Origin: Verrucomicrobiales bacterium
Lineage (GTDB): Bacteria > Verrucomicrobiota > Verrucomicrobiia > Verrucomicrobiales > Verrucomicrobiaceae
Direction of reading: 5' to 3'
DNA: 5,423 nt
NCBI GenBank assembly: GCA_003453085.1
Contig: DMMK01000241.1
Span: 1-5,423 of the forward strand
Part shown: positions 1 through 5,423 of the stretch, piece after piece
How positions within the stretch are numbered: position 1 is the stretch's first letter
Layout: each line of letters begins with the position of its first letter
Notes under the pieces: model-generated
What the model was told of the DNA's origin: nothing
Databases searched by the model: none
What the model saw: the letters and a program-made list of their open reading frames with translations, nothing else
Program-made: the position numbers and the translations under genes

Positions 1-1587
1 CTGCATGAGGCGCGTGATGTCGCGCATGGCGTCCACGGTTTCTGCGGCGATGTCTTTGATGTCGGTCAGATCTTCGCGAGACTGGGGGCTTTGTCCGCCC
101 TCTGCCAGAAGGTCCTGCGCGATGAGGGCGATGCTGCCGAGGCTGCTGCCGATCTCGTCATGCAGATCCTGGGAGATGCGCTGGCGCAAGTCTTCCAACT
201 CTTTTCTCCGGGCCCGCCGCTGGCGCAGGTAAACGCCTAACAAAATAAGTAATATGACCCCTGCCAGCGCGGTTAAAAGCCCCCATCCCACGGCTTTCAA
301 CTCCCTCATTAAGGCGGCTTGCCGAGCCTCCAAAACCTTGAGGCCCTGCATCGCCTCTCGCCGTGCCGAAAGGCCTGCGAGCCAGCCTGGAGCTTCGACA
401 ATGTCTGCCCCGCTGGCAAAGCCATCGACCAATGCCGAGGGGAACCAGCCACCGGCCTCGGTTTGATCCGATGCCTGCACGCTCTTTCCTAACGCCTGGT
501 TTTGCCCACCGGACCAAACCTGCATTTCCGCCAGGGCCAGAACCACGCTGCCATTGCTGACATGCGGCTCCAGCACCTTCAGCCGCACCCAGCGGGCGCG
601 TGCATTCGCCGTGGGAATGACCACCGGATTGTCCCCTGGCGAAGCCACGTAGCCACCCGACTGCGGTGAAGGGAAAACGTGAGCTGCCGACTCTGGGGTT
701 TGGCGAAGCTCAATCTCATAATGCACGGGGAAACCATACCCGTGACTGTGGGCAAACTGCGGCGGTTGCGCGGGAAAGAGCCGCACCTCCTCGAAGGGCC
801 TGACCTCCCCGAGATCCACCGTGACCCAGGGATTGGAAGTGGCCATGCGTTCACTCACGGGCTTGCTGCGAAAACCCAGCGAGGGGCTGGGACGAAGGCC
901 CAAAGGCGGCCCAACCACGGAGTGCCCGTCCACCACATTGATGCGGCCCCAGTCTGGCCGGGTGCCCTGGCTGCTGCTGGCAAAGGCATGCGATGGACCT
1001 ATGGCCTCGATCCTCGCGGCGAGATTGTGCGGCCCTTGCAGCAGCATGACCTCACCGAGAGCAAACAGGTATCGCTGATCCTCGCGAAACAGTCGAGTCG
1101 CGGTGATGCGCACCTTTTGCGCCCGATGTCCCTGCGCGGGAATGACCACGGGCAGCAGGCCGGGATTGGGGAAATCTTCCTGCGTGTAGTCGGCCAGCAC
1201 ACGGCGTTGCGTCTCTTCCCCCACGCCCAAAAGTTCCACCCGGAAGCGCAGCGGAAATCCGTACCCGGAAACAGCCGCCCCAGCACCGGGGGGCGGTGCC
1301 AGCAGGACCACCGCATCCAGACTTTCAGGCTGCCCGAGATTCAGCTCCATCCACTCCACTGTATCAGGCGAGGCTGAGTAGTCGCTATGCCAGCCCAGGC
1401 GTTGCGTCACCTGCGGAGGTGGGGCGGGGGGCAGCGTCAGCAACTGGGCCTCCAAACTCTGCCGGGCGGACTCAATGCGCCGCCACTCGGGACTCAGCCA
1501 TGACCAAGAGGAACCTGCCTGCACGGAACTGGCCCCCAGCATGAGCAGCCAGGCAAGGCCCAGAGTCTGGCAGTTGGGGCGTAGCAT
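1..1587 (-). CDS. Membrane sensor histidine kinase with tandem discoidin-like sensor domains (NarL/HisKA_3 type), 3' end outside window
   Basis: The minus-strand frame is open from the ATG at 1587 to the window edge, giving 529 residues without a stop. Residues 1-24 look like a signal peptide: a short n-region with Arg3, a hydrophobic core LGLAWLLMLGA, and an AxA-like site at VQA/GSS. Residues ~61-186 and ~203-360 are two similar beta-rich modules resembling discoidin (F5/8 type C) domains. Residues 362-389 are the start of a third copy. A helical, possibly coiled-coil stretch (~400-432) leads into one transmembrane helix (~433-454), followed by a basic stop-transfer segment RQRRARRK. Residues 468-529 match a HisKA_3 dimerisation/phosphotransfer helix with LHDEIGSSL, so His476 is the likely phosphoacceptor. 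In this family a HATPase_c domain follows, and a LuxR-type response regulator is often next door; both would lie left of position 1. The product should autophosphorylate on sensing an extracytoplasmic ligand. No clear Shine-Dalgarno precedes the ATG, and the frame stays open upstream (GTG at 1626 is an alternative). The signal peptide decides the start. Kinase call is strong; ligand unknown. Confidence 0.88.
   Translation of the reverse strand, partial: MLRPNCQTLGLAWLLMLGASSVQAGSSWSWLSPEWRRIESARQSLEAQLLTLPPAPPPQVTQRLGWHSDYSASPDTVEWMELNLGQPESLDAVVLLAPPPGAGAAVSGYGFPLRFRVELLGVGEETQRRVLADYTQEDFPNPGLLPVVIPAQGHRAQKVRITATRLFREDQRYLFALGEVMLLQGPHNLAARIEAIGPSHAFASSSQGTRPDWGRINVVDGHSVVGPPLGLRPSPSLGFRSKPVSERMATSNPWVTVDLGEVRPFEEVRLFPAQPPQFAHSHGYGFPVHYEIELRQTPESAAHVFPSPQSGGYVASPGDNPVVIPTANARARWVRLKVLEPHVSNGSVVLALAEMQVWSGGQNQALGKSVQASDQTEAGGWFPSALVDGFASGADIVEAPGWLAGLSARREAMQGLKVLEARQAALMRELKAVGWGLLTALAGVILLILLGVYLRQRRARRKELEDLRQRISQDLHDEIGSSLGSIALIAQDLLAEGGQSPQSREDLTDIKDIAAETVDAMRDITRLMQ
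421..1407 (-). repeat. Tandem discoidin-like domain repeat inside the kinase gene (two copies plus a stub)
   Basis: This is a protein-level repeat within the sensor kinase. Copy 1 (residues ~61-186, about 1030-1407) and copy 2 (~203-360, about 508-981) share aligned landmarks: WMELNLG versus WVTVDLG, GYGFPLRFRVEL versus GYGFPVHYEIEL, LPVVIP versus NPVVIP, AQKVRITATRL versus ARWVRLKVLEP, and LFALGEVMLLQG versus VLALAEMQVWSG. Copy 2 opens with ASSSQGTRPDWGRINVVDG. A matching opening, ASDQTEAGGWFPSALVDG (residues 372-389, about 421-471), comes after copy 2 but is followed by the juxtamembrane helix rather than a domain core. The pattern fits F5/8 type C-like jelly rolls, which commonly bind carbohydrates. 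The fold is inferred from these landmarks, not tested. Confidence 0.65.
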
Positions 1588-1645
1588 CCTGGGTGCAGGA
1601 TAGCCAGCGGTGCCAGACTGCGCCACCTTCTTCTCTGCCGCCCTC

Positions 1646-1665
1646 TCCCCCGAACATTCGGGGGA
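1646..1665. promoter_or_regulatory. Perfect 20-bp palindrome in the divergent intergenic region, candidate operator
   Basis: TCCCCCGAA, a CA centre, then TTCGGGGGA forms a perfect 9-bp inverted repeat; symmetry stops abruptly on both sides. It lies in the 117-bp gap between the divergent kinase and cytochrome-like genes, centred about 49 bp before the ATG at 1705 and about 68 bp before the ATG at 1587. Its size and near-zero spacer suit a homodimeric DNA-binding protein able to affect both genes. No T-run follows on either strand, so it does not look like an intrinsic terminator. A GC-rich leader hairpin is the alternative. No convincing -35/-10 pair could be assigned around it. Confidence 0.45.
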
Positions 1666-1704
1666 CTTGCAGGAACATCTGTCGGCAGCCGTTTTGGACT
1701 GTCC

Positions 1705-4125
1705 ATGATTTGGCGGTGTCTTTCCCTTTTTGCCCTCAGCCCGATGTTGGTTTCCCCAAACCTGCACGCGGCTGCACCATCGGCACTGGACAGCCTGGTG
1801 AAGCCTTTTTTCGCGGAGCACTGCACGAGCTGCCACGGTGAAAAGAAACAGAAGGGCGACCTGCGGGTGGACAATCTGACGGTGAACCTGGACTCCCCCA
1901 AGTCCCTCATGCACTGGGAAGAAATCATGAACCGGATCAACTCCGGCGACATGCCGCCGGAAGATGAGGCACGCCCCCAACCGGAGGAAATCTCCCGCGT
2001 GGCGGACTGGATCGTCAGCCAGTTGCGCGAGGCGGAAGTCGCCAAACAATCCGCCGCCAGTGAGCGGGTCTCCTTTCACAAACTGTCGCGTGAAGAGTAT
2101 GCGAACTCCGTCCGTGATCTGCTGGGTGTGAACTTCGATGTCAAAGCCCCCACGGGCCTGCCAGAGGACCCGGACTGGAAGGGCTTTGAGCGCATCGGCT
2201 CCGTGCTCACCCTGTCCCCTGCCCATGTGGAAAAGTATCTCTCAGCAGCCGAAACCATCCTGGATGAAGCCTTGTCCCTGCGGCCGGAACCCAAGCGCGA
2301 GGTCATCCGTTGGGGCGCTTTTGACATGCGCTGGAAGGACTTTGCCAAGGAATATCAAGCCCGTGGCATTGCCGACCAGGTGCGCATCGAGATCGTGCCG
2401 AACAACTACACCACCGACACATGGAATCTCGAGGTCAAGACCACTGGCGAGTACCTTCTGAAGCTGAAACTGAGCGGCCTGCGCCCGGAAGGCGGCCGCG
2501 CGCCCCGACTGAAGGTGTACATGTCCAGCATTGATAAGACCCTCATCGAGCAAGATGTGGATGCACTGGAGGACAAACCCATCCTGGTGGAGGCGCGAGT
2601 GCATCTGGCCGCAGGCAAGTATCCCATCCGCATCATCAACTCCGTGCCGGGACCGAACCCGGAAGGCCGCCGTTCGCGGCACTCGGGCACACCCAATGCC
2701 TTCACCACGGTGCGCAGCCGTGTGCCCTGGCAGCTAAAGCTCACCGACGATGATTTTAAACCCATCCAGCCAACCCTCATCGTGGACTCTGTGGAGTGGG
2801 ATGGCCCGATTGTGGACTCCTGGCCCACAGCAGTGCACCAGCGGATTTTCTTCGGCGGTGGAAAGGCGGTGAAGGATGCTGCTTACGCTCGTGAGATCGT
2901 TTCCCGCTTTGCCACAGAGGCCTGGAGACGACCCGTGCAAGAGAGCGAGGTCACGCATCTGCTGAAGCCTTTTGAGCAGGCCCAGAAACTGGGAGACAGC
3001 TTCGAACTTTCCGTCAGGAACTCCCTACTGGCGGTGCTGTGCTCGAAGAGCTTCGTTTACCTGGAAGAGGGCGACGTTAAGACACCTAACCAAAAGCTCA
3101 ACGATTGGGAGCTCGCCTCCCGCCTCTCCTATTTCCTCTGGAGCACCATGCCTGATGCGCGCCTGCTTGAGCTCGCTCGCACCCATCAACTACAGGCGCC
3201 AGAAACCTTGCGCACCGAGGTGCGGCGCATGCTGAAAGACCCCAAGGCGCAGGCCTTTGCCACCAGCTTTCCCCGCCAGTGGCTGCAACTGCGCAAAGTG
3301 GGCATGTTCCCGCCCGACAAGGTGCTTTATCCCGAATACGACGAGAACCTGGAGCAGAGCATGGTCGCCGAAACCGTGGGCTTTTTTGGCGAAATGCTCA
3401 AAGGCAACCGCAGCCTGCGTGAGTTCCTCGACTCCGACTGGACGATGATGAACGAGCGCCTGGCCATGCACTATGGCTTTGAGGGCATTCGCGGAGACAA
3501 GCTCCAGCGTGTCTCGCTGAAACCGGAAGACCATCGAGGCGGCTTGCTCACCCAGGCTTCTATCCTCAGTCTCAGTTCAGATGGCACCCGACATCGACCG
3601 GTGCATCGCGGTGTGTGGGTGCTGGAGTCCATCATTGGCAAACCGCCGCCACCCCCGCCGGCGAACGTACCCGCCCTGAGCACACCTGCGCCCAATGCCA
3701 AGAAGACCACCGTGCGTGAAAAGCTGGAGCAGCACCGCGCCGACCCGAACTGCACCGCCTGCCATAACAAGATCGATCCTCTCGGCGTCGCTTTTGACAA
3801 CTACGATGCCATCGGTCGCTGGCGCACAGTGGAAACCCTCAAGGAAGGCACCGGGGCCAATCCGCCGCTCGACCCCAGTGGCAAGCTGCCCGATGGACGC
3901 GTGTTCGCGGATTCCACCGCGCTGAAAAAAATTCTCGTTGCTGACAGCGACAAATTCGCTGCCGCCTTCACCGAAAAGCTGGCCACCTACGCCCTGCGCC
4001 GTGGCATGACCTTCTCTGATCGCGAAGAACTGAAACAGATCGCCGAAGGGGCCAAGGTCACGGATTACCGCCTCCAATCCTTGATCGAATCCCTGGTTAG
4101 CAGCCCGCTGTTTTTGAAACGCTGA
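1705..4125 (+). CDS. Secreted DUF1592-family protein with planctomycete-type cytochrome c domain (PSCyt1-DUF1587-DUF1595-DUF1592-DUF1588-DUF1585)
   Basis: This 806-aa protein begins with a signal peptide (~1-24, Arg4 then a hydrophobic core ending HAAA), so it should act outside the cytoplasm. A PSCyt1-like domain follows, with the haem c motif CTSCH (Cys40, Cys43, His44) and a downstream GDMPP whose Met83 is a plausible axial ligand. DUF1587 spans ~124-186 (FHKLSREEYANSVRDLLGV to LTLSPAHVEKYLSAAE). A beta-rich insert at ~225-345 could be a carbohydrate-binding-like module. DUF1595 spans ~395-457 (RFATEAWRRPV), DUF1592 ~465-591 (ELASRLSYFLWSTMPD), DUF1588 ~602-707 and DUF1585 ~733-805. DUF1588 carries a second CxxCH (Cys683, Cys686, His687) inside the family signature NCTACHNKIDPLGVAFDNYD. 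Both motifs are intact and length is normal for the family. The function is not established; a periplasmic redox role, perhaps in polysaccharide breakdown, is a common inference. The start was chosen for the signal peptide, as no Shine-Dalgarno is visible. A DUF1552 gene, the usual downstream companion, is absent. Family assignment is very secure. Confidence 0.96.
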   Translation: MIWRCLSLFALSPMLVSPNLHAAAPSALDSLVKPFFAEHCTSCHGEKKQKGDLRVDNLTVNLDSPKSLMHWEEIMNRINSGDMPPEDEARPQPEEISRVADWIVSQLREAEVAKQSAASERVSFHKLSREEYANSVRDLLGVNFDVKAPTGLPEDPDWKGFERIGSVLTLSPAHVEKYLSAAETILDEALSLRPEPKREVIRWGAFDMRWKDFAKEYQARGIADQVRIEIVPNNYTTDTWNLEVKTTGEYLLKLKLSGLRPEGGRAPRLKVYMSSIDKTLIEQDVDALEDKPILVEARVHLAAGKYPIRIINSVPGPNPEGRRSRHSGTPNAFTTVRSRVPWQLKLTDDDFKPIQPTLIVDSVEWDGPIVDSWPTAVHQRIFFGGGKAVKDAAYAREIVSRFATEAWRRPVQESEVTHLLKPFEQAQKLGDSFELSVRNSLLAVLCSKSFVYLEEGDVKTPNQKLNDWELASRLSYFLWSTMPDARLLELARTHQLQAPETLRTEVRRMLKDPKAQAFATSFPRQWLQLRKVGMFPPDKVLYPEYDENLEQSMVAETVGFFGEMLKGNRSLREFLDSDWTMMNERLAMHYGFEGIRGDKLQRVSLKPEDHRGGLLTQASILSLSSDGTRHRPVHRGVWVLESIIGKPPPPPPANVPALSTPAPNAKKTTVREKLEQHRADPNCTACHNKIDPLGVAFDNYDAIGRWRTVETLKEGTGANPPLDPSGKLPDGRVFADSTALKKILVADSDKFAAAFTEKLATYALRRGMTFSDREELKQIAEGAKVTDYRLQSLIESLVSSPLFLKR

Positions 4126-4249
4126 ACCGCTGCAGGATCAGCCGAGAGAAAGCAAACCCGCTCCCGCCTGCCGCGATTCTTTTAAGGCGATGTGCAAGGC
4201 CGTGAAAAAAGCGGCTGCATTTTCATCTGGTTGCGTCTATCTGCGGGCT
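4126..4249. other. Spacer between the DUF1592-family gene and parA-like gene
   Basis: This 124-bp stretch shrinks to 64 bp if the ParA gene starts at the ATG at 4190. I find no intrinsic terminator after the stop at 4123-4125 and no convincing promoter. A weak stem (GCTGA at 4121-4125 with TCAGC at 4138-4142) lacks a T-run. Whether the ParA gene has its own promoter or is read through from upstream cannot be settled here. Confidence 0.4.
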
Positions 4250-5059
4250 GTGATCGCCATTGCAACGGCCAGCCAGAAAGGCGGTGTGGGTAAAACCACG
4301 CTGTGCATCAACCTCGCATACTCCCTCGCCCGACGCGGGTGGAACACCCTGCTCGTGGATACGGATCCGCAGGGAGGCGTGGGCCTTTCCCTCGCCCGGT
4401 CCACCAAGGCCAAGCAGGGATTCTATGACTTCCTCACGGGCGAGAAAAACTTCAGCAAGCTGGTGCTTTCCACACGCCTGCCCGAGCTGCAAATCCTCCC
4501 AGCCGGCCAGTATGATGCCTGCGCCCGCCAGGGCTGGTCCCCGGCGGAGATCCCGGCGCGGCTGGCCGACCTGCTCCGCGCGGCGGAACTGCGCGGCGTG
4601 GACTGCCTGATCATTGACACCGCCGCCGGCCTGAACGGCATGTCCGAGTCCGTGGTGAAGGCCTGCGATTACGTCATCCTGCCGCAGCAGGCCGAGCCGC
4701 TGGCCGTGCGCAGCGTGCCCCACATGCTGGAAACGCTGTCCCGCTTCCGCGCCGAAGGGGCCGGGGTGAAGGTGGCGGGCATCCTGCTGACGGTGGTGAT
4801 GGGGGACAACCAGATCAGCCAGAAAGTGGTGGCCGAGCTGCGCGCCCTGCTGCCTGCCGACCTGATGTTCGAGCAGACCATCCCCCGCATGTCCTCCTTT
4901 CTCGAAGCCAGCGCCATGGGAGTGCCTGTCGCTTTGATCAAACGTAACCCGCCCCCTGAGGCGCTGATCTTTGACCAGATCGCCGCCGAAATCGAACAGC
5001 GCACCGGCCTGCTCCAGGAACGCGAAGCCTCCGACAACCATGCAAGTCTCCTGGATTGA
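4250..5059 (+). CDS. ParA/MinD-family P-loop ATPase
   Basis: From the GTG start the product is 269 aa and begins MIAIATASQKGGVGKTT, the usual ParA-type N-terminus. The deviant Walker A motif is KGGVGKTT, with signature Lys10 and catalytic-loop Lys15. Next come the switch I/Walker A' motif DTDPQGG (37-43) and Walker B LIIDTAAG (Asp123). The family's conserved segment YVILPQQAEPLAVRSV follows. Such proteins dimerise on ATP, often bind DNA non-specifically, and position cargo such as chromosomes, plasmids or protein clusters. There is no N-terminal helix-turn-helix, so this is a small ParA without autoregulatory DNA binding of the P1 type. An in-frame ATG at 4190 would add 20 residues (MCKAVKKAAAFSSGCVYLRA) that resemble nothing in the family and precede the first beta strand; I prefer GTG, although neither start has a good ribosome site. 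The 3' end overlaps the next gene by 20 bp, implying coupled translation. No ParB is visible in the window, so the cargo is unknown. It might be a chromosomal partition gene, but an orphan positioning ATPase is equally possible. Confidence 0.9.
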   Translation: MIAIATASQKGGVGKTTLCINLAYSLARRGWNTLLVDTDPQGGVGLSLARSTKAKQGFYDFLTGEKNFSKLVLSTRLPELQILPAGQYDACARQGWSPAEIPARLADLLRAAELRGVDCLIIDTAAGLNGMSESVVKACDYVILPQQAEPLAVRSVPHMLETLSRFRAEGAGVKVAGILLTVVMGDNQISQKVVAELRALLPADLMFEQTIPRMSSFLEASAMGVPVALIKRNPPPEALIFDQIAAEIEQRTGLLQEREASDNHASLLD

Positions 5060-5423
5060 CCCCGAAGAGGTCGCCGCGCTGGCTGAGTCCCTGCGCCCCT
5101 CTCTCCAACCCAAAACTCCCGCCAGCCCCCCGGCGGCTCCGCCCAAGCCGGAGCCCGTGGAGCCTTTGGTCAGCGAACAGACCGTGGCCACGACCGAGGA
5201 ACCGGTGCCAGCGCCCAATCTGGCCGCCTTCCGCCAACGGCTGCAATCCATCCGGGAAAAAGCTATCAACGCCGGACTGCTGACCCCCATGGCCACTCCC
5301 CCGGCACCGACTGCGCAGCCAGTGCCGACTCCAGAACCGGTCCCAGCCCCGCAGCCAGAGCCCGAGCAGGAAGCCCCGGAGGCATCTGCTGCACAAGAGC
5401 CTCTCCAGGAGTCGCCGATCGGG
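5040..5423 (+). CDS. Unrecognised Pro/Ala/Glu-rich protein coupled to the ParA-like gene, 3' end outside window
   Basis: The ATG at 5040 opens a frame that runs to the window edge without a stop (128 residues seen). It overlaps the last 20 bp of the ParA-like gene in another frame, and no Shine-Dalgarno is visible, so translation probably depends on ribosomes finishing parA. Residues 1-19 (MQVSWIDPEEVAALAESLR) form a short acidic, likely helical head. Residues ~20-59 are a Pro-rich linker. Residues 60-82 (NLAAFRQRLQ, then SIREKAINAGLLT) form a basic amphipathic helix, and residues ~83-128 are a second linker rich in Pro, Ala, Gln and Glu. The visible part looks largely disordered, like a tether, with any folded domain beyond position 5423. 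The head lacks the basic N-terminal peptide that many ParB-like partners use to stimulate ParA ATPase. Reading it as a ParA partner rests only on gene order. I do not recognise the family. The frame is supported by the clean overlap and by competing frames being broken or compositionally implausible. Confidence 0.72.
   Translation, partial: MQVSWIDPEEVAALAESLRPSLQPKTPASPPAAPPKPEPVEPLVSEQTVATTEEPVPAPNLAAFRQRLQSIREKAINAGLLTPMATPPAPTAQPVPTPEPVPAPQPEPEQEAPEASAAQEPLQESPIG

Noticed and set aside
679..1377. 232-codon plus-strand open frame opposite the sensor kinase
   Set aside because: It lies wholly antisense to a well-supported kinase frame with clear domains. Its product is rich in His, Arg, Gln and Pro with no recognisable motif, which is typical of a GC-rich shadow frame.
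1410..1437. G-rich stretch that could form a G-quadruplex
   Set aside because: It encodes the Pro-rich linker PPAPPP at the start of the kinase ectodomain, and its G-runs are irregular, so coding composition explains it.
1590..1615. Possible sigma-54 promoter for the kinase (TGGCAC on the minus strand)
   Set aside because: The -24-like element is present, but no GC element lies at the required spacing for the -12 position.
1494..2045. 183-codon minus-strand open frame crossing both divergent gene starts
   Set aside because: It overlaps both the kinase signal peptide and the cytochrome-like head in the wrong frames, and the product is low-complexity and motif-free.
3641..3665. Poly-proline run in the cytochrome-like protein (GKPPPPPPANVP)
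   Set aside because: A proline run at this point is a normal feature of DUF1588 proteins, not a novelty.
4121..4142. Possible terminator hairpin after the DUF1592-family gene
   Set aside because: The stem is only 5 bp plus 2 bp past an A-A mismatch, overlaps the stop codon, and has no T-run after it.
4223..5296. 357-codon minus-strand open frame opposite the ParA-like gene
   Set aside because: It is antisense to an unmistakable ParA ATPase. The translation is Gly/His/Gln-rich with no domain signature; high GC content explains the absence of stops.
4938..5396. 152-codon minus-strand open frame opposite the end of parA and the partner gene
   Set aside because: The Arg/Gly-rich translation mirrors the Pro/Ala-rich sense strand; nothing supports it as a gene.

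Overview
The window reads as GC-rich chromosomal DNA from the Planctomycetes-Verrucomicrobia side of the PVC superphylum, most likely a verrucomicrobium. The main evidence is a full-length secreted cytochrome-like protein with the PSCyt1/DUF1587/DUF1595/DUF1592/DUF1588/DUF1585 architecture, which is typical of those phyla. The lack of clear Shine-Dalgarno sequences at all four gene starts fits but is not diagnostic. The phylum is an inference; nothing here identifies a species. I see no RNA genes, insertion sequences, CRISPR arrays or attachment sites.

Layout. (1) Positions 1-1587, minus strand: the first 529 codons of a membrane sensor histidine kinase. It has a signal peptide, two tandem discoidin-like extracytoplasmic domains plus the stub of a third, one transmembrane helix, and a HisKA_3-type dimerisation/phosphoacceptor helix. 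The gene leaves the window at its left edge before the ATPase domain. (2) Positions 1588-1704: a 117-bp divergent intergenic region containing a perfect 9+2+9 bp palindrome. (3) Positions 1705-4125, plus strand: the 806-aa DUF1592-family protein with two CxxCH haem-binding motifs and an export signal. (4) Positions 4126-4249: a spacer with no convincing terminator or promoter. (5) Positions 4250-5059, plus strand: a ParA/MinD-family ATPase with a deviant Walker A motif; an upstream ATG at 4190 is also possible. (6) From 5040 to the right edge, plus strand: the start of an unrecognised Pro/Ala/Glu-rich protein whose start codon overlaps the end of parA by 20 bp, indicating translational coupling.

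Two units can be inferred. The left unit is a divergent pair: an envelope sensor kinase that could detect a polysaccharide or other surface ligand, back to back with an exported redox protein and with a palindrome between them. The right unit is a ParA-type ATPase coupled to a disordered partner protein that does not look like ParB in the visible part. The usual companion of DUF1592 proteins, a DUF1552 gene, does not follow here; the ParA gene takes its place.
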